A program made the position numbers and the translations under genes. Shown in pieces: positions 35,807 through 44,295 of a stretch of 64,000 bases of DNA. A model generated the notes under the pieces. It saw only the letters and a list, made by a program, of their open reading frames with translations. It had not been told where the DNA came from and made no database searches. Source of the DNA: RHKX01 sp963743875 (lineage in GTDB: Bacteria; Actinomycetota; Thermoleophilia; Solirubrobacterales; 70-9); the NCBI GenBank assembly GCA_963743875.1, contig CAVURM010000002.1, forward strand, positions 434,001 to 498,000, written 5' to 3'. Within the stretch, counting starts at the first letter, position 1; each line of letters opens with the position of its first letter.

Positions 35807-35845
35807 AATTGGTCCTAGGACCCCGGGTCGGTCGTACGACCAATT
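35807..35845. promoter_or_regulatory. Twin 12-bp palindromic operator candidate
   Basis: GGTCCTAGGACC (35811-35822) and GGTCGTACGACC (35830-35841) are both perfect palindromes of the form GGTCsTAsGACC, with centres 19 bp apart. They are enclosed by a further inverted repeat AATTGGTC (35807-35814) / GACCAATT (35838-35845). They sit between divergent genes at 35733 and 35920. Two near-identical dyads about two helix turns apart suggest cooperative dimer binding. Confidence 0.6.
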
Positions 35846-35919
35846 GCCTATTGAGAACCCGACCAGGGGGACGTCAAGCTGGTCACTCAATGCAAACACG
35901 AACTCACAGGAGTGAAGAA

Positions 35920-36129
35920 ATGACAACTCGAATCGCACGACTGGCGGCCGCCCTCGCAGCCGCGACGACGATGGCGTTCGGCGGCGCCGCGCTGGCCCAG
36001 GCAAGCAACGGTGCCGACGACCCCGCCGGCCACCACCACGGCCATCACGGCGGCCACCACCACGGCCATCACGGCAACCACCACAACGGCCACGATGACC
36101 ACGGTCACCACGGCCCCAATCACACCTAA
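35920..36129 (+). CDS. Exported histidine-rich peptide (69 aa)
   Basis: Signal peptide (LAAALAAATTMAFGGAALAQA) followed by a short tail in which 17 of the last 33 residues are His (HHHGHHGGHHHGHH pattern). The tail should bind Ni, Zn, Co or Cu. ATG 35920 is preceded by AGGAG nine bases upstream; the ORF is open further upstream but without a ribosome site. It lies 59 bases before the sensor kinase gene on the same strand, so it may be part of that transcript. Metal binding is inferred from composition only. Confidence 0.65.
   Translation: MTTRIARLAAALAAATTMAFGGAALAQASNGADDPAGHHHGHHGGHHHGHHGNHHNGHDDHGHHGPNHT
36031..36078 (+). repeat. 24-bp tandem repeat encoding the His-rich tail
   Basis: caccaccacggccatcacgg begins at 36031 and again at 36055, with only the last bases of the unit differing. 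Confidence 0.7.
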
Positions 36130-36188
36130 GCGCCCACAGCCGGGCCGACGATGCCGGTGGCGGGAGATGTCAACCACAATGTCTCTCG

Positions 36189-37523
36189 TTGACCGGCGCG
36201 GCTTCCAAGCTCAGGGCGAGTCTCACGGGATTGAGGGCGCGGCTCCGCAATCCCGTCGTCCAGTTCACGCTGGCGGGGCTGGCCGCGGTGGTCCTCGTCG
36301 GGCTCGTCGCGGCATACCTGCTGGAGCGAGCCGGCACGGAAGAGGCGATCCGGGACGCGAAGCAGATCAGTGCACTTGCGGGTCAGGGGATCGTCGAGCC
36401 CGTTGCCGACGACGGCCTGCTGACCGGGGATCCCCGGTCCCAGGAGCGGGTCGATTCGGTGGTCCGCGAGCACGTGCTCGGACGCGACGGGATCATCAGG
36501 GTCAAGATCTGGGATGAGGACGGCCAGATCGTCTACTCCGACGAGGACCGGCTCATCGGTGGGACCTACTCGCTCGGGGAGGAGGAGCTCGCGATTCTCC
36601 AGAACGGTGGAATCGAGGCCGAAACCACCGACCTGTCCCGCCCGGAGAACCGGTTCGAAGACAGCTCATCGGACCTGCTCGAGGTCTATCTGCCGATTCA
36701 CACCGAGAGCGGCACTCCGTTGCTTTTCGAGACCTACATCAGGTCGAGCTTCGTCAACTCCGCGGGGCAGCGGATCTGGTCGACGTTGGCCCCGGTGTTG
36801 ATCGGGGCTCTGGTCATGCTCGCGGCGCTGCAGCTCCCGCTTGCGATCTCCCTGGCGAAACGACTGCGGCGGGGGCAGCGCGAGCGCGAGGCGCTGTTGA
36901 AGCGCGCGATCGATGCGTCGGAGTCGGAGCGGAGGCGAATCGCGCAGGATCTTCACGACGGCGTCGTTCAGGATCTGGCTGGCGTCTCTTACTCGGTTGC
37001 CGCAGTGGCAAACCGCGCCCAGCGCGACGGAGTCACCGATACCGGCAGCCTTCAGCAGGCGGCCTCGCGCCTGCGCCAGAGCGTTCGCGACCTGCGGGGA
37101 CTACTTGTCGAGATCTATCCCCCCGATCTGCACCGGGTCGGGATCAAGGCTGCACTGTCCGATGTCATCGGAGGTCTCAACGCCCGCGGCCTCGCCGCGA
37201 CGCTGAACGTTCCCGACGACCTGGTCCTGCCTACGAGGCTGGAGACCCTGTTCTTCCGGATCACTCAGGAGGCCGTACGCAACGTGGTCGCTCACGCCGA
37301 GGCCGGGCGGGTCGAGATTCGCATCAGCGAGGCCGGCGGGCTCGCCACCCTCGAAATCGAGGACGACGGCAGGGGATTCGCGCCCGAGGCCGTGGCCGAG
37401 GCCGACGGCCATTTCGGCCTCCGGATGCTGGTCGATCTGGCCCGGGACGAGGGGGGTACGTGCGAGATCGATACGGAGCCGGGCAGAGGTACCCGGATTC
37501 GGGTGGAGGCACCGATCTCATGA
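36189..37523 (+). CDS. NarL-group sensor histidine kinase (HisKA_3)
   Basis: 444 residues. TM1 about 25-45 (FTLAGLAAVVLVGLVAAYLL), an extracytoplasmic sensor of about 140 residues, TM2 about 195-215, then HisKA_3 with phospho-acceptor His in RRRIAQDLHDGVVQ (about 256) and an HATPase_c domain (N-box EAVRNVVAHAEA, G-box DDGRGF, GLRMLVD). TTG 36189 is the start that keeps the frame. Partner: the response regulator, whose ATG overlaps its stop. The signal is unknown; proximity to the His-rich peptide raises metals as a possibility. Confidence 0.82.
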   Translation: MTGAASKLRASLTGLRARLRNPVVQFTLAGLAAVVLVGLVAAYLLERAGTEEAIRDAKQISALAGQGIVEPVADDGLLTGDPRSQERVDSVVREHVLGRDGIIRVKIWDEDGQIVYSDEDRLIGGTYSLGEEELAILQNGGIEAETTDLSRPENRFEDSSSDLLEVYLPIHTESGTPLLFETYIRSSFVNSAGQRIWSTLAPVLIGALVMLAALQLPLAISLAKRLRRGQREREALLKRAIDASESERRRIAQDLHDGVVQDLAGVSYSVAAVANRAQRDGVTDTGSLQQAASRLRQSVRDLRGLLVEIYPPDLHRVGIKAALSDVIGGLNARGLAATLNVPDDLVLPTRLETLFFRITQEAVRNVVAHAEAGRVEIRISEAGGLATLEIEDDGRGFAPEAVAEADGHFGLRMLVDLARDEGGTCEIDTEPGRGTRIRVEAPIS

Positions 37524-38164
37524 TCGAGGTTCTGCTGGTCGAGGACCATCCGGTCGTGCGGGCCGGGCTGGAGGAGCTGCTCTCGGGAACGGACGACATC
37601 GAGGTTGTCGGGGCAGCCGGCAACGGCGCTGAGGCTCTGGAGATGGTCGCCGCCCTGGAGCCGGACGTCGTCTTGATGGATATCTCGATGCCGGTCCTCG
37701 ACGGGATCGAGGCGACCCGTCGGCTGCGGGCCTCCGAGACGGACGCGCGCGTCCTGATCCTGACCTCGTTCTCCGATCAGGAGGGAATCCTGAGGGCGTT
37801 GGACGCAGGTGCGATCGGGTATCTGCTCAAGGACGCCGAACCGGAGGAGCTCTTCCGGGGAATCCGCGCTGCCGCAGCCGGCGAATCCCCGCTTGCCCCG
37901 GCTGCGGCCAGGGCGTTGCTGCAGGCCAGGCAGGCCGGCGAGGGCCCGCAGGAGCTCACCGAGAGGGAGCGCGAGGTCTTGGCCCTGGTCGTGCAGGGGA
38001 TGTCCAACAAGCTGATTGCCCGGCGTCTCGAAATCAGCGAGAAGACGGTGAAGACCCACCTGACCAACGTCTACCGTCGAATCGACGTCGTCAGTCGCGT
38101 CGAGGCAGTGCTCTGGGCGCAGGAGCGAGGCCTTGGCGGTGGGCCGGAAGGTCGAACCGACTAG
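37520..38164 (+). CDS. NarL/FixJ-family response regulator
   Basis: 214 residues: receiver domain (VLLVEDHPVVRAG, phospho-acceptor Asp54 in VVLMDISMP, Lys in YLLKDAEPEE) and LuxR-type HTH (LTEREREVLALVVQGMSNK, RRLEISEKTVKTHL). ATG 37520 overlaps the kinase stop as ATGA; the longer ORF start inside the kinase is rejected. It may bind the twin palindromes at 35811-35841, since NarL-class regulators bind short dyads, but this is inference. Confidence 0.88.
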   Translation: MIEVLLVEDHPVVRAGLEELLSGTDDIEVVGAAGNGAEALEMVAALEPDVVLMDISMPVLDGIEATRRLRASETDARVLILTSFSDQEGILRALDAGAIGYLLKDAEPEELFRGIRAAAAGESPLAPAAARALLQARQAGEGPQELTEREREVLALVVQGMSNKLIARRLEISEKTVKTHLTNVYRRIDVVSRVEAVLWAQERGLGGGPEGRTD

Positions 38165-38233
38165 CTTCTTCATCGACGGTCCGATCAGAAACCGACGAGC
38201 GGGGTGCCAGGCGCCTCGAGCAAGGAGATGGAG

Positions 38234-38617
38234 ATGTTCGAGAACACGAAGGCCTTCAACGGCTTCTCGGTCGACGACCTCGACAGGGCTGCGGAGTTCT
38301 ACGGCGAGACACTCGGGGTCAGGGTTTCGGTGGCCCCGCCGCACGGCCTGCTGACCCTGCACTTCGCGGGTGGCGGTGAGACCCTGATCTACCCGAAGGA
38401 CGATCACACTCCGGCGACGTTCACGATTCTCAACTTCCCGGTCGACGACATCGAGGCGACGATCGACGAGCTGGTCGAGCGCGGAGTCAGTTTCGAGCGT
38501 TACGAGGGGTCGGCGATGGAGACCGACGAGAGGGGCGTCTTCCGTGGCGGCGGCCCGCTGATCGCCTGGTTCAAGGACCCGGCCGGCAACGTTCTCTCAT
38601 TGATCCAGGGCCGCTGA
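38234..38617 (+). CDS. VOC-family (glyoxalase/dioxygenase-fold) protein
   Basis: 127 residues with paired beta-alpha-beta-beta-beta modules: FNGFSVDDLDRAAEFYGETLGV and FPVDDIEATIDELVERGV, ending WFKDPAGNVLSLIQ. The FKDPAGNVLSL end is typical of small VOC proteins; a metal-binding Glu/His set is not clearly complete, so a binding or resistance role is as likely as catalysis. ATG 38234 lies six bases after AAGGAG. Confidence 0.8.
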   Translation: MFENTKAFNGFSVDDLDRAAEFYGETLGVRVSVAPPHGLLTLHFAGGGETLIYPKDDHTPATFTILNFPVDDIEATIDELVERGVSFERYEGSAMETDERGVFRGGGPLIAWFKDPAGNVLSLIQGR

Positions 38618-38622
38618 TCGGG

Positions 38623-39507
38623 CTAACGGTCGGATTCCGGTCGGGTGGTCATCCCGCCGACCAGCATTCCGGAGCCGAGGTGGGCACCGAGAACGGGGCC
38701 GACCTCGGTGCAGAAGAGGGGATCCGATCCGAGGATGGCGGTGCCCCGCTCAACGAGCCACTCGGCGTCCTCGGGCGACTGCACGTGCTGCACGATCCAG
38801 TCGGTGGCGCCGCGCTCCTTGAGCTCGCCGAGATAGGCCTCCATCCGCTGGAGGGCCCGGCTCTTGGTGCGGACCTTGTCCACCGGGGTGATCTCGGTGC
38901 CGAAGGTCAGGATCGGCTTGATCTTGAGGGCCGTGCCGACCATCGCCTGAGCGGCCCCGATGCGGCCGCCGCGACGGAGGTATTCCAGCGTGTCGAGGCA
39001 GAACCACATCTCGAGCTGCTCGCGGGCTCGGTGGGTTTCCGCCACCACCTCGTCGGTGCTTCCCCCGAGCTGAGCGGCGCTCGCCGCGGCCAGCACCAGG
39101 CAACCGAGCCCGCCGGCACCGGTCTGTCCGTCGATCACCTCGACCCGCCCTGGAAGCCCCCTTTCGGCGAGCGACCGTGCGGCCTCCCGCGCGCTGTCGC
39201 AGGTGCCCGAGATGCCGCCCGCGATGTGAACCGAGACGACGTCGTGACCGGCGGTCAGCGCCGGTTCGAATCGGGTCTCGAAATCCCCGACCGAGGGTTG
39301 TGAGGTCGTCGGCAGCCGGGGCGTGTCGCGGAGCCGGCGATAGAAGTCGTCGAGGTCCTCGTACTCGTCCTCGCGTCTCATTTCGCCGTCCCAGCCGACG
39401 TAGAGACCGACCTGCTGGATGCCCAGCTGCTCCATCATGCGAGGCGGCAGGTAGGTGGTGCTGTCGGTGACGACCACGACGCCGCGACCTGGTTGCTGCT
39501 CACTCAC
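38623..39507 (-). CDS. DegV-family fatty-acid-binding protein
   Basis: 294 residues with VVVVTDSTTYLPPRMMEQ, the LPTTSQPSVGDFETRFEPAL element and HIAGGISGTCDSAREAA, all typical of DegV/FakB proteins that bind a fatty acid for a fatty acid kinase. C-terminal TEVGPVLGAHLGSGM also matches. GTG 39507 lies seven bases after TATTTT, a leaderless start; an ATG 11 codons upstream (39540) precedes that -10 and is rejected. No FakA kinase gene is nearby. Confidence 0.85.
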   Translation of the reverse strand: MSEQQPGRGVVVVTDSTTYLPPRMMEQLGIQQVGLYVGWDGEMRREDEYEDLDDFYRRLRDTPRLPTTSQPSVGDFETRFEPALTAGHDVVSVHIAGGISGTCDSAREAARSLAERGLPGRVEVIDGQTGAGGLGCLVLAAASAAQLGGSTDEVVAETHRAREQLEMWFCLDTLEYLRRGGRIGAAQAMVGTALKIKPILTFGTEITPVDKVRTKSRALQRMEAYLGELKERGATDWIVQHVQSPEDAEWLVERGTAILGSDPLFCTEVGPVLGAHLGSGMLVGGMTTRPESDR

Positions 39508-39514
39508 GGGAGGG

Positions 39515-39520
39515 AAAATA
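39515..39520 (-). promoter_or_regulatory. -10 element for a leaderless start
   Basis: TATTTT on the minus strand, seven bases before GTG 39507. Confidence 0.5.
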
Positions 39521-39557
39521 CGCCAATCGGCAATCGCCATCGCTCCGGGAGCGTGAA

Positions 39558-39563
39558 TAGGAT
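39558..39563 (+). promoter_or_regulatory. -10 element for a leaderless mini-ORF
   Basis: TAGGAT, six bases before ATG 39570. Divergent from the -10 at 39515-39520. Confidence 0.45.
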
Positions 39564-39569
39564 GGCCAG

Positions 39570-39662
39570 ATGGCGAAATGGGCGGTATCGACGGCCGCGC
39601 CGATGCGCTTCGACGAGCTGCAGCAGGTCTGGGCACAGCCGCCGGTCGCCGCCGATGCCTGA
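39570..39662 (+). CDS. Leaderless small protein (30 aa) overlapping the HAD gene
   Basis: Reads MAKWAVSTAAPMRF, continues DELQQVWAQPPVAADA, and stops at TGA 39660-39662, eight bases inside the HAD gene that begins at ATG 39655. TAGGAT six bases before the ATG gives a leaderless start. The mixed hydrophobic/charged content with Trp residues looks like a folded or conserved peptide rather than random translation of GC-rich DNA. It may couple translation to the HAD gene. No family is recognised. Confidence 0.45.
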   Translation: MAKWAVSTAAPMRFDELQQVWAQPPVAADA

Positions 39663-40321
39663 CGCCGTCATCTTCGACCTCGACGGTGTGCTGCTCGACT
39701 CCGAGCAACGCTGGAACGAGGCCAAGGGGGCTCTGGTCCGCGAATTCGGGGGGCGCTGGTCCGAGGACGCGCCGACCGCGATGATGGGCATGAGCTCCCC
39801 GGAGTGGTCGGCCTACCTTCGCGATCGGCTCGGCGTCCCGCTCGACGTCGCCGAGATCAACCGCCGCGTGGTCGCCGCACATGGACGAGGGCTACGTGCG
39901 TGAGCTGCCGCTCCTGCCCGGCGCCCGGGAAACGGTCCTCGGGTTGGCGGAACGCTGGCCGCTCGGGCTGGCGTCGTCGTCGAACCGCGAGATCATCGAC
40001 CGCGTTCCTCGAGCTGTCTGACCTCGGTGGCGCCTTCCGCGTTCATATCTCCTCCGAGGAGGTCGGCAGGGGCAAGCCCGCTCCCGACGTCTATATCGAG
40101 GCGGCCCGATGCCTGGGGGTTGGCCCCCGCAGCATGTGTGGCGATCGAGGATTCCGGCAACGGCCTGCGCGCCGCCGCTGCCGCGGGCATGCCGGTGATC
40201 GCCGTTCCGAATCCGCACTACCCACCGGAGGAGGGCGCACTCGCGCTCGCCGCCGCTACGGTTGCCGGCGTGGCCGCAGGTGACCCGGGAACTGATCGAG
40301 AGCGTGGGTGCGGGCCGGTGA
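39655..40321 (+). CDS. HAD-family hydrolase, beta-phosphoglucomutase-like (frameshifted)
   Basis: Motif I VIFDLDGVLLDSE, motif II LGLASSSNREI, motif III Lys in EVGRGKPAPDVYIEAA, and motif IV VAIEDSGNGLRAAAAAGM. About 220 residues when repaired. Frameshifts near 39885, 39999, 40125 and 40272 are each fixed by removing one base, and all four catalytic motifs survive. Typical substrates are sugar phosphates or phosphonates. Its stop overlaps the GTG of the M20 gene. Confidence 0.78.
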
Positions 40322-41633
40322 GCCTGCGCGGACGAGGTCGTCGAGCTGACCCGGTCGCTGATCCGGCTCGATACCTCGAACCCGCCGGGTGGGGAGACGG
40401 TCGCTGCGCGGTTCCTGGCCGACTACCTGGCCGCCGCCGGCGTCGAGAGCGAGCTGGTCGGCCCCGACCCCGAGCGCCTCAACCTGGTCGCCCGCATCGA
40501 GGGATCGGGGAGCGGACCGTCGATCCTGCTGATGGCCCACACCGACGTCGTCCCCGCTCCCGACGCGAACTGGACCGTCCCCCCGTTCGGCGCCGAGATC
40601 CGTGACGGACGGGTGGTGGGTCGCGGCGCCGCGGACATGAAGGGCGAGCTCGCCGCAGCGTCGTCGCCTTCGTTGAGCTGGCGCGCAGGGGGCTAGTGCC
40701 GTCGGGAGACGTCGTCCTGATCGCCGAATCGGACGAGGAGCGGAACACGGCCGACGTCGGCATGTCCTGGCTCGTCCGCGAACGCGAGGACCTGCGATGT
40801 GACTGCGCCCTCAACGAGGGCGGGGGGATGCTGTTGGAGCTGGCCGACGGGCGCCGGGTGGTGACGATCTCGATCGGCGAGAAGCAGGCCACGTCGCTGC
40901 GCCTGCGCTTCTTCGGCCACGCCGGCCATGCCTCGGTTCCCGCCGGCGCCGACAACGTCCTGGGTCGTGCTGCGGATGCGGTGAGTGCGCTGATCGGCTA
41001 CGAGGCGCCGACGGTCCTGATCCCCTCGATCGGACGGGCGTTGGCCGACCTCGGAGCGCCGGCGGGTAGCGACGACGAGGCGGTGACGTGGGCGGCCGGC
41101 CAGCACCCGGTCCTCTCCGGGCTGTTTCCCGCGATGACCCGCATGACCGTCACCCCGACCGGCCTCCAGACCCACGAGCCCGCCGAACGTGATTCCGCCC
41201 TTCGCCGACGTGATCTGCGACTGCCGGGCGCTTCCCGGACAGAGCGTGAGTGACATCGACGGCCACGTCGCCAGCGCTCTCGGCGACGGCTACGACTACG
41301 AGCTCGAGTTGATCGAACCGCTCGAGGGCGGGACGGAGTCCTCGCTCGACACCCCGCTCTACCGAATCTGCGAGGAGTACGTGCGCGGACCGGCTCCCGG
41401 GGGCGGAGCTGTTGCCGATCGTGACCCCGGGGTTCACCGACTCACACTGGGTGCGTGGCGCCTACGGAACCGCTGCCTACGGTTTCGCCCCGGTCTTCTC
41501 GACTCCGCTGTCGATCTACCTCGACGGCATGCACGGCGCCGACGAGGCGATCGATATCGATGATCTCGCCGAGATGGCCGACTTCAACCTGCACGCCCTC
41601 ACGTCCTTGGCAGCCGTCGACGAGCCGATCTGA
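40318..41633 (+). CDS. M20-family metallopeptidase/deacylase (ArgE/DapE type, frameshifted)
   Basis: Metal ligands in MAHTDVVPA and GRGAADMKGELAA, catalytic acid pair in IAESDEER, and the late His in DGMHGADEAI. The dimerisation domain has FFGHAGHASVPAGADN, the usual RGxxxHxSxP-like segment. About 435 residues when repaired at 40330, 40655 (one base missing), 41187 and 41405. Removes acyl groups or terminal residues from amino acids or peptides. It runs towards the amidohydrolase gene and precedes the beta-lysine locus, so it may deacylate the same imported compounds. Confidence 0.78.
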
Positions 41634-41687
41634 TTCTCGCGACCTCACAGTTCCGTCCCCGGGGAGGACGTTTCTGCAACCTCGCGG

Positions 41688-42760
41688 TCAATGCGCCGAT
41701 TCGAATCCTTCCAGCGTCGCCACCACCAGCGCGCCGATGCGCTCGAGGTCGTAGCCGCCCTCCTGGACGATCACCGTCGGCAGGCCGAGCTCGCCGAGCC
41801 TGCGGCCGGCAGCGCGGTAGCCGGCCTCGGTCACCTCGAGCGGGCTCTCCGGATCGCCTCCGGCCGCATCGACACCAAGGGCGACGACCAGCGCCTCGGC
41901 GCCCGCCCGGCGCGCCCGCCCCGTCAGCTCGGCGATCGCCTCCAGCCAGCCCACGTCGCCGGAGCCGGGGGAGAGGGGAAGGTTCAGGTTCGAGCCCTCT
42001 CCGGCGCCCTCGCCGCGCTCCTCGGCGAAGCCGAGGAAGTGGGGGAACCAGCCGCGCACCGGGGTCGACGTGAACCGAGCCGGTCAGCACGTTCGGATCC
42101 GAGTAGAAGATCGACTGGGCACCGTTGCCGTGGTGGGCGTCGATGTCGATGATGGCCACGGGTCCGTCCGTCGTGTCGGCCAGGCGGGCGGCCGCCGCGG
42201 CGGAGTTGTTCAGGTAGCAGGAGCCACCGAAGGCCGACGCGGTCGCGTGATGGCCCGGCGGCCGGCAGGGGACGTAGGCCGCCGGGGTTCCGGCCCCCAC
42301 CAGCTCGGCGGCGGTCAGGCAGCCGTCGATCGCCGCCCGCGCAGCCCGCCAGGTCCCGGGGCCGATCAGGGTCATCGTGTCGTAGGCGAAGCGCCCGGCG
42401 CGGGCGCTTGCCGCGGCCGGAACGCGAACCGGTAGGTCGCCGATCAGGCCGGGGTGGGCGAAGAGGTAGGGGACGACCCTGTCCTGGCCGGGATCGTCGA
42501 GCAGGCCGGACGTCCTGCCACTCGTCCCACGCGCTCCTCAGGTACCCGGCGAGCTCAGGGTCGTGTAGGCGGAGGGCCAGCTCGTCGGAATGGGCATCGG
42601 CCTCGACGAGGGGGGCGCCGGCCGCTTCGAGCGCCCGTCGGATCCGCTCGACCCGCTCCGGCAGCTCGGTGCCCGGGGTCCGGACCCCGACCCAGACCTC
42701 ACCGTCGGGCTCGTGCAGACGGTGCAGGTCGGTCCAGACGAATGGAATGCTCAGTGCCAC
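41688..42760 (-). CDS. Acetylpolyamine amidohydrolase-like deacetylase (HDAC superfamily, frameshifted)
   Basis: Zinc-deacetylase motifs: CRPPGHHATAS, IIDIDAHHGNGAQ, LGVDAAGGDPESPL and QEGGYDLERIG. Details point to the acetylpolyamine amidohydrolase group rather than acetoin or histone deacetylases: YLRSAWDEW, and PHFLGFAEERGEGAGEG, which resembles a loop I recall from polyamine deacetylases. Repaired at 42510 and 42065 by removing one base each, about 350 residues. GTG 42760 follows AGAGGAG. Divergent from the Kdd operon over 97 bp, which suggests that N-acetylated diamino compounds are the substrate. Confidence 0.75.
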
Positions 42761-42816
42761 CGGTTCGACTCCTCTCGCTTCCTGCGAAGACGGCGCAAAC
42801 TACGGAAATCTCGTCG

Positions 42817-42856
42817 TTGACATCCTCGCCCCGGGTCGATTAGCCTAACGATCGTT
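42817..42856 (+). promoter_or_regulatory. Promoter and operator of the Kdd-Kce operon
   Basis: A consensus -35 TTGACA (42817-42822), 18-bp spacer and -10 TAGCCT (42841-42846). The perfect palindrome AACGATCGTT (42847-42856) covers the expected start point and ends one base before ATG 42858. A repressor bound here would block initiation; the operon's own TetR protein is the obvious candidate. The transcript would be nearly leaderless. Confidence 0.7.
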
Positions 42857-42857
42857 C

Positions 42858-43907
42858 ATGAAGGCCCACTTGGAGGAGAAGTTGGGAGCCGACAGGGTTC
42901 TCGAGCCGTCCGGCTTCCTACCTCAACCCGCCCTCCGACTCGACCCGTCGGGGCCGGTGAGGCCCTTCGAGTTCGAGGTCGACGTCGACAGGCTCTGCCT
43001 CGACTCGACCTCGTTCCGCAACATCCGCGAGCGCTGCGACGCAGACACCGATGCGATGTCAGCGCGCGTCATGGAGATCGTCGCGAGCGCGCGGCAAGAT
43101 GCACAACCCCGAGACTGACTCCGGCGGCGTTCTGCTCGGCACGGTCACCGCCGTCGGCGACCGCTTCGCCGAGCCCCCGCAGCCCGGCACCCGCGTCGTC
43201 ACGCTCGCCTCGTTGACGCTGACTCCCCTGCGCCTCGACGCCGTCACCCGGCTCGAGCGGGATTCCTCCCAGATCGCGGTGGAGGGCACCGCCTACGTCT
43301 GCGAGCAGGCTCCCTGGGGAGTGCTTCCCGAGGACCTCCCGCTGACGATGGCACTCGACGTCTACGACGTCTACGGAGCCGGATCGCACACCCGCGACCT
43401 CGCGCCCGAGTCGGGGACGGTGGTCGTGCTCGGGGCCGGGCATGCCGGCAAGCTCGCGCTCGCGGCTGCCCGGGATGCGATGGATGGCGGCACCGTGGTC
43501 GCCGTCGACGTCGACGCTGAGCGTCGTCGACCGCGTGAGCGGGCTCGGGCTCTGCGACGTCGGTGTGGTCGCCGATCTGCGCGATCCGCTGGGCACGCTC
43601 GGCGAGCTTCGACGCGGCCGGGGTCGGGCCCGCCGACCTGACCGTCGTCGTCGTCAACGCGACCGGCTGCGAGTCGACCGCGATCCTGCTGACCGCAGAC
43701 GGCGGGACCGTCCTCTTCTACTCGATGGCCACTCACTTCTCGACCGCGGCCCTGACCGCGGACGGACAGAGCGCCGACATCCGGATGATCATCGGCAACG
43801 GCTTCGCGCCCGATGTCGGCTCCTATGCGCTCGACCTCGTCCGCCGTACGCCGGCATTGCGGGAGGCGCTCGCCGGGGAGGTCCGGGAGACGGTATGGGC
43901 GGAGTGA
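42858..43907 (+). CDS. kdd: L-erythro-3,5-diaminohexanoate dehydrogenase (frameshifted)
   Basis: Matches the lysine-fermentation enzyme Kdd: EPSGFLPQPALRLDPSG, CLDSTSFRNI, GKMHNPETDSGGVLLGTVTAVG, the nucleotide-binding VVVLGAGHAGKLALAAA and C-terminal FYSMATHFSTAAL plus IIGNGF. It oxidatively deaminates 3,5-diaminohexanoate to 3-keto-5-aminohexanoate with NAD(P)+. About 345 residues after removing one base near 43094, 43515 and 43606. ATG 42858 is the first codon after the promoter palindrome. Downstream Kce supports the call strongly. Confidence 0.88.
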
Positions 43908-44295
43908 TCGAACACCGGGTGCAGATGCGCTGGCAGGACCTCGACGGACTCGGTCACGTCAATCATGCGGTCGTCCTCACCTATCTCGAGGAGGGTCGCG
44001 ACGCATTCCTGCTCGAGCACGGGATCCGCCGCGACAACTACGTCGTCGGCAGGTGCACCGTCAACTTCAACGCGAGATCGACCCCGGCCAGGAGGCCGTG
44101 ACCGTCCAGTGCTCGGTCCGGGAGCTCGGCCGCAAGAGCGTCACCACCGCGGAGCGGATCATCGACGAGACGGGCCGGGTGGTCGTCGAGGCCGAGTTCG
44201 GGCTCGTGCTCTGGAACCCGCAGGAGCGTGGAAGCCGCGCGATAACCGACGCCGAGCGAGCGTCACTGACCCCAACGGAGGTGGTGGCTGGATGA
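43895..44295 (+). CDS. Hotdog-fold acyl-CoA thioesterase (4HBT/YbgC-like, one frameshift)
   Basis: About 133 residues. The 4HBT signature is MRWQDLDGLGHVNHAVVLTYLEEG, with the catalytic Asp in QDLDGLGHVNH. Position between Kdd and Kce is where 3-aminobutyryl-CoA ammonia-lyase (Kal) is found in fermenters; this protein is a thioesterase type instead, so it may release 3-aminobutyrate from the CoA ester. One base is missing near 44074 (FNA|EIDPGQEA). ATG 43895 has GGGAG upstream; GTG 43904 overlapping the Kdd stop is an alternative. Confidence 0.75.
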
